From positions 1 through 22,395 of the IMG/VR virus record IMGVR_UViG_3300005433_000018: DNA of 22,395 nt; one strand, 5' to 3'. The notes beneath the pieces are model-generated. The model was not told where the DNA came from and did not search any database. It was given only the letters and a program-made list of their open reading frames with translations. The stretch's first letter is position 1, and every line of letters starts with the position of its first letter. This DNA comes from a virus. Shown here in pieces: positions 1 to 7,819 of this stretch. The translations under genes were made by a program, and so were the position numbers.

Positions 1-381
1 AGGCCTCATCCAAGAAATAATGTAGGATTCGATATCAAAAAATATCCCAACGTGACTCTTCAAAGTCCTATAATGGACGCCAGCACAATAGACGATACAA
101 ATTTTAAAGATATACTAAAAGACGCTTGGGCAGTGGTTAACCATAGTTCTAATCCAGCCATGGAGTCGGTGATAAATGGCATACCGGTTTTTGTGTCTGA
201 AAGCAGTCTGTGTTATGATGTTGGTAATCATTCTCTCGCAAATATCAATAATCCTGTAATGCCCGATAGACAAGCGTGGGCAAACAAGTTATCATACACA
301 GAATGGTTTCCAGATGAGATAGAAAAAGGATTGCCATGGAAAAGAATTAAAAAAAGACTAGAGGAGCATTACCTTAAATGA
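1..381 (+). CDS. Glycosyltransferase-like protein (KpsS/capsule-type), 5' truncated
   Basis: The reading frame is open from the first base, so the gene starts upstream and only the last 126 codons are visible. The first in-frame ATG (position 73) falls inside conserved-looking sequence and is not a credible start. The tail has the pattern of the C-terminal half of GT-B-like capsule enzymes. A strand ends in VVNHSS, followed by PAMESVINGIPVFV (the nucleotide-sugar site helix and loop), then a Pro-Asp-Arg-x-x-Trp segment and a final EWFPDEIEKG helix. This matches the KpsS/KpsC type of polysaccharide transferase as I know that family. Its stop overlaps the next start by ATGA (378-381), so the two genes are translationally coupled. 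The substrate is unknown; a role in glycan modification is inferred from the fold and from the glycan cassette further along. Confidence 0.6.
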   Translation, partial: RPHPRNNVGFDIKKYPNVTLQSPIMDASTIDDTNFKDILKDAWAVVNHSSNPAMESVINGIPVFVSESSLCYDVGNHSLANINNPVMPDRQAWANKLSYTEWFPDEIEKGLPWKRIKKRLEEHYLK

Positions 382-1136
382 AAACAATAAGACCTTTGCC
401 TAGAAAACAGTACAATGATTATATCGAATGGAAGAAGTATGAAGGCGAGACTCTTGTGGTGAATACAACAATAAGGAAAGGCAAGAAGATACAAGAAACT
501 GCATTCTATGAAGACCGTGTTAAGGCTGTGCCAAGAGGCAACGCATATTGCATCGGCAATGGACCTTCTCGTAAAGATTTCAACTTAGAACGACTGCCAG
601 CAACAGGCCAGACGTACGGTTGCAATGCTCTGTACAGAGATTTCATTCCAGATTTTATTTTCAGCGTTGATGCTAAAATGACTCAACAAATGGTCGTGGA
701 CCAGGTTTATGACAAGTGCATACACTATGCCCCCTCACTCGAAGTCAACAGACATCCTAGGGGTGGCCCACCAAAATTACATCTGATACCAAACAATCCA
801 CACTGGATATCAGGTAACCAGGCGTTCTGGACTGCGGGTGTGCATGGTCACAAGAACATATACTTGATAGGATACGATTTCAGAGAGTACGGCCACGGAA
901 AACTTAATAACATATATCAAGACACAGAGAACTATGGTGAGAGAAACAATGACACAATCTTTGATGGATGGTTAAAACAGTTCAGAGATATGCTTAAAAT
1001 GAGACCTTACGTGAACTACACTGTGGTACATGACAATCCGCCTGAATACATGCATCACTTACAAACAGGCACAGACCTAGGAAACAGCAAAGTTATATCT
1101 TATAAGGAATTTGAAAAAATTCTAACACCTGCTTAG
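378..1136 (+). CDS. GNGPS-motif Rossmann-like protein (DUF115/MptE-like)
   Basis: A 252-residue protein. Residues 58-64 (CIGNGPS) form a glycine-rich nucleotide-binding-like loop after a short strand. A YGCNALYRDFIPDF segment and a strand ending in SVD (about 79-98) follow. Further on, NIYLIGYDF closes what looks like a Rossmann core. This arrangement is typical of the DUF115/MptE-like proteins found near surface-glycan genes and in marine phages, whose biochemical role is mostly unknown. It starts within the ATGA overlap with the upstream glycosyltransferase-like gene, so they probably act together. Its 3' end overlaps the converging SprT-like gene by 15 bases. No signal peptide or membrane segment is visible. 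A sialyltransferase-like GT-A activity would be an alternative reading; I cannot choose between them. Confidence 0.45.
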   Translation: MKTIRPLPRKQYNDYIEWKKYEGETLVVNTTIRKGKKIQETAFYEDRVKAVPRGNAYCIGNGPSRKDFNLERLPATGQTYGCNALYRDFIPDFIFSVDAKMTQQMVVDQVYDKCIHYAPSLEVNRHPRGGPPKLHLIPNNPHWISGNQAFWTAGVHGHKNIYLIGYDFREYGHGKLNNIYQDTENYGERNNDTIFDGWLKQFRDMLKMRPYVNYTVVHDNPPEYMHHLQTGTDLGNSKVISYKEFEKILTPA

Positions 1137-1601
1137 GTTTAGGCCAGCAAGTTTAAATTTATTCTTCCAAGCAAAAAAGTTAGCATTATGATTTGAGTAG
1201 GGATCTTTCAACCAAGACATCTGATACAGATGTACCATTTCGTGTGCCAGTGTTTCAATAAAATCTTTCCAAGTGGGAAATTTACAGTGTAATTCTATAT
1301 AATGATGTACCTTGGTTTTGCTGTATGGGATGATCCTTTGATCAAAAGTGCCTTTTCTACATTTTCTATTATCCCAATCTGCAACACATCTTCCCCAATC
1401 CTTGTGTAGTTTTCTAATAAACAGGGGCACTCTTGGTAATCTACTGTTGAATAATCCTCTGTTGATTACACCGAACCAATGATAAGCCTGTTGCTCAGTT
1501 GGTTTGAAACCAACTATATTTTTGTGTCTAGTCAGAGTATTTTCCAACTTAACTTTAAGTTGTTTTCTCACATTAACGCTCTTGTTTTTAGTTCTTTTCA
1601 T
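1122..1601 (-). CDS. SprT-like zinc metalloprotease
   Basis: Read on the minus strand this gives 159 residues from the ATG at 1601-1599; a longer frame from a TTG at 1619 is possible but less likely. The zinc site is visible as HEMVH (H120, E121, H124) with a third histidine in SNHNANFFAW (H138), the SprT/Spartan arrangement. Upstream lie the expected N-terminal helices and an aromatic FNSRLP segment, seen in SprT-like proteins just before the core strand. The length is normal for the SprT family, without the C-terminal zinc ribbon of larger members. SprT-like proteins cleave DNA-bound proteins in eukaryotes, but their phage roles are unknown; here it could clear DNA-protein crosslinks. It is transcribed against its neighbours, divergent from the replication operon and convergent with the upstream gene. 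Confidence 0.75.
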   Translation of the reverse strand: MKRTKNKSVNVRKQLKVKLENTLTRHKNIVGFKPTEQQAYHWFGVINRGLFNSRLPRVPLFIRKLHKDWGRCVADWDNRKCRKGTFDQRIIPYSKTKVHHYIELHCKFPTWKDFIETLAHEMVHLYQMSWLKDPYSNHNANFFAWKNKFKLAGLNLSRC

Positions 1602-1603
1602 GG

Positions 1604-1631
1604 TTGACAGTATTACCAATTATGCTATACT
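1604..1631 (+). promoter_or_regulatory. Sigma70-type promoter with extended -10
   Basis: TTGACA (1604-1609) and TATACT (1626-1631) are separated by 16 bases. TGC immediately before the -10 supplies an extended -10 (TGn). It lies in the divergent gap between the SprT-like gene and the replication operon and points at the gene starting at 1656, giving a leader of roughly 18 bases. The -35 matches consensus fully and the -10 in five of six positions, so host RNA polymerase probably reads it early in infection. Confidence 0.7.
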
Positions 1632-1655
1632 ATATTAATAATTATCTAAAATACT

Positions 1656-2999
1656 ATGGACAATATGCACACAGATTTGCCAAAAACAATTAACGAAGCA
1701 CTTAAAATACTAGCATATAACGATTATTTTTGGTCAGATGCTCAAAAGAGTCATATTAAGCCACACCCCAAAGATAAAGCCACTGTAACATCACTGGCAG
1801 AATCACAATATGCCTGGACCGAAAAACAGGCGAGATTGGCGTTGGTAATTCTTAAAAGATACCTCACAAAGTTCCAAGCACATGGAATGGATATCAAACC
1901 TTTGCTCGATAAACCAGAATATGACAGCGATTTCCGAGTAATAAGTTTTGAAAAAAGCATTGAGAAATATACCGATGACGATGGAGAAGAAAAAATTGAA
2001 ATGAAATTTCCATACAATAAAAAAATAATCCAATTAATCAGATGCTTAAAGGATAGGAAAAATTTACCTGGTATGTATGCCATGTATGACGGCGAATCCA
2101 AGAAGTGGACTTTGAAACATTCCGATGTCACTGCCTATTACATCACGTTGATAGGTGCTAGATATGATTTCAAATTTACAGACGATTCCCTTATAAAAGA
2201 TTATGACCGCATTGTCAAAGCCGTGAAAGGATATAAACAGCCATCGGCAAGGCTAGTAGCAGGACAGATCATTGTAGAGAACGCTCCAGAATCTTTGCAA
2301 GAGTATTGGAAAAACAATTACGAAAACAAAAAAGTTTTACATCAAGTCGATGCTTTGAAAAATTTTAATATTTCTACAAAAGGTCTACACGTCACTAGCG
2401 ACACAATACTTGGTGGCAGAATTGCACACAACAATAATAACAAACTTTGGATAGACTCAAAGACACATTCCAAAAGCGAAGTTGTCAAGGCATTGGTAGA
2501 ACTAGATGCGTTTCCGATCATAATGCCTTGTCACAGTGAACTGCACGAGAAAAAGGAAGTAGAAGAATTTTGGGAATGGTTGAATGCTTTCAAGAAGCAT
2601 GGTATAGATATATTAAACCAATGTTCGTGGGGATTCGATGTACGAGAGCCTATATATAAAAAGGACATAGATAGTTACACAGATAAGCATCTTTTAATAT
2701 CAAGTCATGAGACTAAAGAGTTTTTTGAAAACGTCTTCGAACTGCATCAGATGAGTAAACAATTTAAATTTATTGATGACAAAACAAAAATTATATTTGT
2801 CCGTAATAGGATACCAAGATCTTTAATGAAGAGTAAGGTAAAACCAAAAGCAGGACTCCTTGCACTAGGCGGAGGCTACTATGCGGCTGGTACTGAAAAT
2901 CTAAAAAGACTACTTGAAAATCTTCCAAAAAAGTTGTATTATAGTGACTATCAGCCAAGCAGTTGGGAATGGCAGGATCGTGTTATAGTAAAACTTTAG
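1656..2999 (+). CDS. HARP-like domain protein, partner of UvsW
   Basis: A 447-residue protein with no Walker A or other helicase motif, ending one base before uvsW. Around residues 117-153 a FPYN start, the NLPGMYAMYD stretch and an SKKW tryptophan resemble the HARP domain that in SMARCAL1-type enzymes drives DNA annealing. This is a motif-level resemblance only. The rest is charged and soluble, with mixed alpha/beta character and a glycine-rich ALGGGYYAAG near the C-terminus. The position suggests a DNA-binding or annealing partner for the downstream UvsW helicase. It is the first gene behind the promoter at 1604-1631. The start could also be the ATG at 1665, three codons in; no clear ribosome binding site decides between them. 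The true function is unrecognised. Confidence 0.5.
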   Translation: MDNMHTDLPKTINEALKILAYNDYFWSDAQKSHIKPHPKDKATVTSLAESQYAWTEKQARLALVILKRYLTKFQAHGMDIKPLLDKPEYDSDFRVISFEKSIEKYTDDDGEEKIEMKFPYNKKIIQLIRCLKDRKNLPGMYAMYDGESKKWTLKHSDVTAYYITLIGARYDFKFTDDSLIKDYDRIVKAVKGYKQPSARLVAGQIIVENAPESLQEYWKNNYENKKVLHQVDALKNFNISTKGLHVTSDTILGGRIAHNNNNKLWIDSKTHSKSEVVKALVELDAFPIIMPCHSELHEKKEVEEFWEWLNAFKKHGIDILNQCSWGFDVREPIYKKDIDSYTDKHLLISSHETKEFFENVFELHQMSKQFKFIDDKTKIIFVRNRIPRSLMKSKVKPKAGLLALGGGYYAAGTENLKRLLENLPKKLYYSDYQPSSWEWQDRVIVKL

Positions 3000-3000
3000 A

Positions 3001-4470
3001 ATGAGCAGTTGTAAATTAGTAATAAGAGATGAAGTAAATGTGAAGTTCGAGAACCTATCTCTCGAATGGAGAAAGAGATTATCAAATAAATTCAAATATG
3101 AGATTCCATATGCAAGACATCTACCAGCAGTGAAACTAGGCAGATGGGATGGCAAAGTAAGTTTTTTTGGCTTAGGTGGTACAACTTATCTCAACCTAGT
3201 AGACCAAATTATTCCAATACTAGACGAAGGTGGGGTGTACATTGACGTTGAGGACCAAAGAGAAAAACACGATTTCGAATTCAAAGCAGTAGACAAAAAT
3301 TATCTATCACATATCACATGGCCAGACACACATCCGTGTGCAGGACAACCAATAGAATTAAGGGACTATCAAGTGGAAACAATAAACAAATTTATTGAGA
3401 ATCCACAAAGCATACAAGAGATCGCCACTGGTGCAGGTAAGACCATAATCACTGCGGCACTATGCCAGTTGGTTGAACCATACGGCAGAACAATTACTAT
3501 TGTGCCGAACAAAAGTCTTGTGACACAGACAGAAGAGGACTTCCTTGCTTGTAACTTGGACACAGGTGTTTACTATGGTGACCGAAAAGAAGTTGGAAGG
3601 TTCAATACGATTGCAACTTGGCAAAGTCTAAATGTTCTAGAGAAGAAAGCAAAAAACGAACACAGTACAGAGTTCAAAGAATTTTGCGATGGCATACAGA
3701 CTGTAATAATTGATGAAGTTCACATGGCAAAGGCAGATGTGTTGAAAAGATTACTTACTGGACCATTCGCACACTGTGGAATACGTTGGGGACTAACAGG
3801 TACAGTACCAAAAGCAGATTATGAGTTTATGGGATTGAAATGTAGTATAGGTGAAGTTGCTAACAGGATACAAGCAAGTGAATTGCAAGATAAAGGTGTA
3901 CTTGCTAACTGTCATGTAAATGTTTTACAGACACAGGATCATCCTCAGTTCAAAACATATGCCGAAGAACTAAAATGGTTAACAACAGATTCAACAAGGA
4001 TGACTTGGGTGGCTAAAACAATAACAGATATTGCAACTTCAGGAAACACACTGATATTAGTTGATAGAATTTCGGCAGGAGAAATGTTAGAGAAAAAAAT
4101 TAAAGATTCAGTATTTGTATCAGGCTCAACAAAAAATATGGATAGAAAGGAACAATATGATGAAATATCTACTGCAACAAATAAAGTTATCATTGCCACA
4201 TATGGAGTTGCCGCTGTTGGCATTAATATTCCTAGGATTTTTAATTTGGTTCTTATAGAACCTGGAAAGTCTTTTGTTAGAGTAATACAAAGCATAGGAC
4301 GTGGTATCAGAAAAGCCGAGGACAAAGATAGTGTGCAAATATGGGATATTACCAGTAGTTGCAAGTTTGCAAAAAGACACTTGGGTGCAAGGAAAAAGTT
4401 TTACAAAGAAGCCAATTACCCGTATAATATAGAAAAAATAAATTATGAAAATCCTTACACTAGACGATAG
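3001..4470 (+). CDS. uvsW: UvsW-like SF2 DNA helicase
   Basis: A 489-residue superfamily 2 helicase. The N-terminal domain contains GRWDGKVSFFG (about 47-57), typical of UvsW. A Q-like RDYQ (121-124) precedes Walker A ATGAGKT (142-148). Motif II is DEVH (238-241), motif III is the LTGT that follows it, and motif VI includes QSIGRGIRK near the C-terminus. In T4, UvsW unwinds branched DNA, rewinds replication forks and removes R-loops, moving replication from origin- to recombination-dependent initiation. The length is close to T4 UvsW (about 500 residues). The gene starts one base after the HARP-like gene, and its last 26 bases overlap the next start, so it is embedded in one operon. All motifs appear intact. 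Confidence 0.95.
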   Translation: MSSCKLVIRDEVNVKFENLSLEWRKRLSNKFKYEIPYARHLPAVKLGRWDGKVSFFGLGGTTYLNLVDQIIPILDEGGVYIDVEDQREKHDFEFKAVDKNYLSHITWPDTHPCAGQPIELRDYQVETINKFIENPQSIQEIATGAGKTIITAALCQLVEPYGRTITIVPNKSLVTQTEEDFLACNLDTGVYYGDRKEVGRFNTIATWQSLNVLEKKAKNEHSTEFKEFCDGIQTVIIDEVHMAKADVLKRLLTGPFAHCGIRWGLTGTVPKADYEFMGLKCSIGEVANRIQASELQDKGVLANCHVNVLQTQDHPQFKTYAEELKWLTTDSTRMTWVAKTITDIATSGNTLILVDRISAGEMLEKKIKDSVFVSGSTKNMDRKEQYDEISTATNKVIIATYGVAAVGINIPRIFNLVLIEPGKSFVRVIQSIGRGIRKAEDKDSVQIWDITSSCKFAKRHLGARKKFYKEANYPYNIEKINYENPYTRR

Positions 4471-4948
4471 GACATACAAATTAGAAAAAATACCAGAGTG
4501 GGTAGATGAAAACCTACGATTTGCGGTGCTTGATAATTCAGACCCTACCAATCCGGATTTCTTTTACATACCTTTGATATTCTTAGAAAGTTTTAATGCT
4601 CCGGCGGCGGTGTTGGAGATTGGAGACTACAAAATAAAAATGCCACTTGATTGGAAAATGTTGATTGGCGAAGCCGGACAGTCTGAGATGCATGTTTTGC
4701 CTATCACAAGTTTAAACGACAGAGGATTTGATGCATTCACTTTTAATCCTTTATCTAGTGCCAAGCCAGAATTTTTGCCAATAGATGTTGTAGACATTTA
4801 CACAGAAGTGAAATGGTACTTCCCAAAGATAAAATCTGGACAGATGTTGGCAGTACCGTTAAGAAACGGACCAAAACCGATGTGTGCCTATTTTGTGAAA
4901 GACATATCAAGACAATGTGAACAGGTAGATTATGGCTCGGTCTGGTAG
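4445..4948 (+). CDS. Conserved-looking unknown protein in the uvsW operon
   Basis: A 167-residue protein that I do not recognise. It starts with a beta-rich MKILTLDDRTYKL segment, has no cysteine cluster, no P-loop and no membrane segment, and looks like a soluble acidic protein. Hydrophobic and aromatic runs such as DFFYIPLIFLESF and VKWYFPK suggest a compact beta-sandwich. It overlaps uvsW by 26 bases and the next gene by 17, so it is translated in step with the replication genes and probably serves replication or transcription. A late-transcription factor or a clamp-related protein would suit the position, but no motif supports either. Confidence 0.7.
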   Translation: MKILTLDDRTYKLEKIPEWVDENLRFAVLDNSDPTNPDFFYIPLIFLESFNAPAAVLEIGDYKIKMPLDWKMLIGEAGQSEMHVLPITSLNDRGFDAFTFNPLSSAKPEFLPIDVVDIYTEVKWYFPKIKSGQMLAVPLRNGPKPMCAYFVKDISRQCEQVDYGSVW

Positions 4949-5174
4949 GAAAACAGTCAAGATAAAGGCACCATTAATGGTCACGTCAGACAAAAAAGCG
5001 GTATGGATGGATCAAGGAGAATGGGCAAGAGATTTTTTTGGCTGGTTGCAAAGTCAAAAAGGGAGCATGGGGTTAACAGGATATAGCCACATGCATGGAT
5101 ATATGAAATTAATTTTTAAAACACCAGAACACTGTACAGCGTTTGGATTAAAATATGCCGGCAGAAAAGAATAG
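4932..5174 (+). CDS. Small unknown protein in the replication operon
   Basis: An 80-residue protein with a basic N-terminus (RSGRKTVKIK) followed by an aromatic middle (EWARDFFGWLQ) and a C-terminal HCTAFGLKYAG. No family is recognised. It overlaps its upstream neighbour by 17 bases and its downstream neighbour by 20; an AGGT stretch just upstream may serve as a weak ribosome binding site. The codon pattern and tight overlaps support a real gene. It might bind nucleic acid, given the basic start, but this is a guess. Confidence 0.6.
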   Translation: MARSGRKTVKIKAPLMVTSDKKAVWMDQGEWARDFFGWLQSQKGSMGLTGYSHMHGYMKLIFKTPEHCTAFGLKYAGRKE

Positions 5175-5613
5175 AAAATTTTTTGATTTGAGAAACGGAC
5201 TGAAAGCAGTAGACTTTCGGAACAAAGACTACTTCGACAGGATCGATGACAAGGAAAGATCATTGTACTCACCTTATATGCTTATGAGGTATGTTTCTAG
5301 TTGCTCATCGAAAGACCCGTTCTACGTACAACACTATGTGGAAATGGTTAATGAGTGCGTTAACAAACACTGCTTCACACTAGGAAAACATAAAAAATTA
5401 TTATGGATACTTACTGCTATGTGTGGAACCTTGCAACAACAATTCCATCCTTGGATCAAACCAATGAAGCGGGTGCCAAATAAAAGTTTAAAAAAACTAC
5501 AAGAAATATATCCAAACTGGAAAGAATCAGATCTGGAAACATTAGACACTGTAATATCAGATCGAGAACTAGAGGAGTTACTAGAAGCACATGGCATCGA
5601 CAAAAAAATATAA
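5155..5613 (+). CDS. Probable clamp-loader small subunit (gp62-like)
   Basis: A 152-residue, all-helical-looking protein. The order of features resembles marine T4-like gp62: an SPYMLMRYVS segment, then QHYVEMVNE, then GKHKKLLWILTAMCG and a conserved-looking HPWIKPMK. A C-terminal acidic helix follows (ESDLETLDTVISDRELEELLEAHG). In T4, gp62 forms the clamp loader with four gp44 ATPase subunits and opens the gp45 clamp. It lies in the replication operon, where gp62 is expected, but no gp44 or gp45 gene is next to it. The protein is shorter than T4 gp62 (187 residues). The assignment rests on pattern and context only; an unrelated helical protein remains possible. Confidence 0.5.
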   Translation: MPAEKNRKFFDLRNGLKAVDFRNKDYFDRIDDKERSLYSPYMLMRYVSSCSSKDPFYVQHYVEMVNECVNKHCFTLGKHKKLLWILTAMCGTLQQQFHPWIKPMKRVPNKSLKKLQEIYPNWKESDLETLDTVISDRELEELLEAHGIDKKI

Positions 5614-6280
5614 ATGTCCTTATTGCGGTAAAGAATTTACAAGAGAAAGAACTTTACAAGTTCATATGTGTGAACCAAAAAGAAGATATCTACAAAAAGA
5701 TGAGAAATGGGTAGTTAATGCGTTTATGGTATTCCAACGTTTCTATCAAATACACCAAAAAAATTCAAAAATAAAAACATATGATGAATTTGTTAAAAGT
5801 CCTTACTACAATGCGTTTGTAAAATTCGGTAGATTTATTATGCATATTAATCCATTGTATCCAGAGAAGTACATAGACTTTGTTTTGAAATCTAAAATAA
5901 AATTAGATCACTGGGCAAGAGATGATTTGTACGAAACATATTTGATAGAAGCAATTAAAACAGAACCAGTGGAAGCCGCACTACAAAGAAGTATTACAAC
6001 CATGATGGATTGGGCACAAGAACAAAATGCACAATGGAGTGATTACTTTCGATTGGTCAACACAAACAGAGCAGTGCAACACATCCAGCAAGGTAAGATA
6101 AGTCCGTGGCTGTTGTTAGGTTGCAACGCAGGCAAAAGGATGTTAAAATCATTTAATGACGAACAATTACAAATGATAGAAAGATTTATAAACCCAAGTT
6201 TTTGGCCAAGCAAACTAAAGAGTTATCCTGCTGACCATATGCTAGTACAGGACACAGCAAGGGAGGCCAAAATTGTCTAA
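5591..6280 (+). CDS. C2HC zinc-finger protein of unknown function
   Basis: A 229-residue protein with one N-terminal zinc finger: C9-x2-C12, the conserved phenylalanine F16 and leucine L22, then H25-x-C27, giving a C2HC version of the classical C2H2 finger. The remaining 200 residues are mostly helical, with many aromatic residues and a WPSKLKSYPADH motif, and contain no catalytic signature I recognise. It overlaps the gp62-like gene by 23 bases and the next gene by 8. The finger suggests DNA, RNA or protein binding, and the operon suggests a replication or transcription role. The long helical domain may be the functional part. Confidence 0.7.
   Translation: MASTKKYKCPYCGKEFTRERTLQVHMCEPKRRYLQKDEKWVVNAFMVFQRFYQIHQKNSKIKTYDEFVKSPYYNAFVKFGRFIMHINPLYPEKYIDFVLKSKIKLDHWARDDLYETYLIEAIKTEPVEAALQRSITTMMDWAQEQNAQWSDYFRLVNTNRAVQHIQQGKISPWLLLGCNAGKRMLKSFNDEQLQMIERFINPSFWPSKLKSYPADHMLVQDTAREAKIV
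6261..6275 (+). promoter_or_regulatory. Strong Shine-Dalgarno deciding a TTG start
   Basis: GGGAGG at 6261-6266 lies six bases before a TTG at 6273-6275. No in-frame ATG exists near the beginning of the 77-residue frame that follows, so this site fixes TTG as the start codon of the gene at 6273. Confidence 0.7.
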
Positions 6281-6506
6281 GATAGATTTAGAGATATCAG
6301 ATAATCTAGAATTTGACGAGGGAGATTGTGCAGTAATAATAAAACCAGATGGCTCGATAGGACGAGTGATAATGCCGCAAATGAATCAGGCAATATTGAA
6401 AACAGAGGGATATAGAAAATTACTTGACGTGTTAGAAGTGTTACAACCAGGATCACGTGACAAATTAATTGAACACAATAAAAACCAAAAAGGAAGTGTA
6501 CACTAA
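6273..6506 (+). CDS. Small acidic unknown protein, TTG start
   Basis: A 77-residue protein starting at TTG, supported by the GGGAGG six bases upstream. The middle reads as a beta hairpin (DCAVIIKPDGSIGRVIMP) followed by a helix (YRKLLDVLEVLQPG) and a polar tail. Similar short proteins occur in marine T4-like phages as conserved unknowns, as far as I recall. It overlaps the zinc-finger gene by 8 bases, and its stop shares one base with the next start (TAATG). It may be a small accessory or binding protein; no catalytic residues are apparent. Confidence 0.7.
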   Translation: MSKIDLEISDNLEFDEGDCAVIIKPDGSIGRVIMPQMNQAILKTEGYRKLLDVLEVLQPGSRDKLIEHNKNQKGSVH

Positions 6507-7078
6507 TGCCTGATGTAGATATAGATTTTTATGACAGAGACGGAGTGCTAAAATTATTTAGGCACACTCCTGCATCGATAATCAAAGAGGACAAAACTGA
6601 GAAGCACAAGACAGGCGTGTACTTTCATGCTGTTCCGGAACATCCTGTGACAGGACACTCATCGCTTGATTACAAACAGGCAGAGGACAGAGGATACTTT
6701 AAAATCGATTGTTTAAATGTAAACATATACAAAGAAGTCAAATCAGAGCAGGAACTAGTTGAACTGATGATACAGGAACCAGATTGGGACATGCTGAAAG
6801 ATCAAAAAACTGTTGATGATCTATTTCATCTTAACGGTCATTTCAATATTGTATCAAAACTTCAACCAAAAAGTATTGAACAACTAGCGGCTGTACTTGC
6901 AATAATAAGGCCTGCAAAAAGATATCTTGTTGACAAGCAATGGGTAGACATCATGAAAGATGTATGGATCAAACCATCCGATGGCAGTTATTTCTTCAAG
7001 AAGTCTCACGCAGTTGCATACGCACAGGCTATTGTTGTACAAATGAATTTAATAAAACGTAAAACTTTTAGCGTATAA
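6506..7078 (+). CDS. Miniature DnaE-like protein (DNA polymerase III alpha fragment-like)
   Basis: A 190-residue protein that compresses the core motifs of bacterial C-family polymerases. It opens directly with PDVDIDF (residues 2-8), matching the catalytic Asp pair motif of DnaE (D5, D7). KHKTGVYF (33-40) matches the DnaE KHAGGVVI stretch, and GYFKID (63-68) supplies the third Asp (D68). PKSIEQLAAVLAIIRP (121-136) and FFKKSHAVAYAQ (163-174) match the DnaE fingers region and its KSHA.AYA motif. The PHP, most of the palm and thumb, the clamp-binding tail and the OB domain are missing, against roughly 1100 residues in full DnaE. It may be a remnant, a regulator or one part of a split enzyme. 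It closes the overlapping uvsW operon. A second, longer DnaE relative lies at 12598. Confidence 0.75.
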   Translation: MPDVDIDFYDRDGVLKLFRHTPASIIKEDKTEKHKTGVYFHAVPEHPVTGHSSLDYKQAEDRGYFKIDCLNVNIYKEVKSEQELVELMIQEPDWDMLKDQKTVDDLFHLNGHFNIVSKLQPKSIEQLAAVLAIIRPAKRYLVDKQWVDIMKDVWIKPSDGSYFFKKSHAVAYAQAIVVQMNLIKRKTFSV

Positions 7079-7085
7079 TGTTTTT

Positions 7086-7808
7086 ATGTCATTCAATACG
7101 GACACCGAAAATTTAATAATAATTGCATTCAACCCCGGAGCAGGTGGTAAATTTTTACAAAGTTGTTTAGCCTTGGATACCAACTGCCTACATCCATTAG
7201 AAGTGTATGCTAAAAATAAATTTCAAAACGATTGGACAGAAGAACAAAGTTTCAAAGCAAGTATGAGTCTATTGCGTTTGTCTGATAAGCACCAAAGTCA
7301 TATAGAATTTGATCACGGAAATGTTGTATATGGATTTTCATCACAAGACGACTTTGAAAAACAAAAAAATAAGACCAATCAATTCTTTATTGACCTTACA
7401 AACCAAACACGCTTCAAGTTTTTTCTTATTGCCCATTACAACGAGTATAGGAAAAATATTTCTCACTTTACAAATGCAAAGCATGTGATGATGGTAAATG
7501 ATAAAAAAATATTGGATATTAGGACCAAGGGAGCAGAAAAATTTTATACGGGATATGAGGAAAGATTATTGCAGTCTGACAATCCTTTTATGTTTGATGC
7601 TTCTTCTTTTTGGGAAGGACAAAAATTTTCTGCGGAAATTATTAGGCTTTGCAAATGGCTAGATCTAAAGATACACAATATGGATTACATAGAAACCATG
7701 AGAGCACAGTTCATCAAAAACCTCACAATTCCTATACCGTTATTCAGGAAGAATGAGAAGTGGTCCGATAAAGGATACTACAAGGGTAAAACAGATGAAA
7801 CATCATAA
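7086..7808 (+). CDS. P-loop sulfotransferase-like phage protein
   Basis: A 240-residue protein. After strand IIIAFN comes PGAGGKFLQSCLAL (17-30), a P-loop variant in the G-x-G-G-K-F form common in uncharacterised phage proteins that resemble sulfotransferases. The C-terminal segment with LCKWLDLKI and NMDYIETMRAQFIKNL resembles the end of that fold. A canonical 3'-phosphate binding Arg/Ser pair is not obvious, so the donor is uncertain; it could be a kinase-like or PAPS-using enzyme. It starts seven bases after the mini-DnaE stop and lacks a clear ribosome binding site. It is separate from the more typical sulfotransferase at 17805. Confidence 0.6.
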   Translation: MSFNTDTENLIIIAFNPGAGGKFLQSCLALDTNCLHPLEVYAKNKFQNDWTEEQSFKASMSLLRLSDKHQSHIEFDHGNVVYGFSSQDDFEKQKNKTNQFFIDLTNQTRFKFFLIAHYNEYRKNISHFTNAKHVMMVNDKKILDIRTKGAEKFYTGYEERLLQSDNPFMFDASSFWEGQKFSAEIIRLCKWLDLKIHNMDYIETMRAQFIKNLTIPIPLFRKNEKWSDKGYYKGKTDETS

Positions 7809-7811
7809 ATA
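7805..7811 (+). promoter_or_regulatory. Possible late-promoter box (ATAAATA)
   Basis: ATAAATA matches the core of the T4-type late promoter (TATAAATA). It overlaps the stop of the preceding gene and lies eight bases before the ATG of the small basic gene at 7820. With T4 spacing the transcript would start only about three bases before that ATG, so the message would be almost leaderless, which weakens the call. Confidence 0.3.
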
Positions 7812-7819
7812 TAGTTTTG

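Noticed and set aside
7074-7079. TATAAT before the gene at 7086
   Set aside because: A perfect -10 but no acceptable -35 at 16-18 bases, and it overlaps the stop of the preceding gene.
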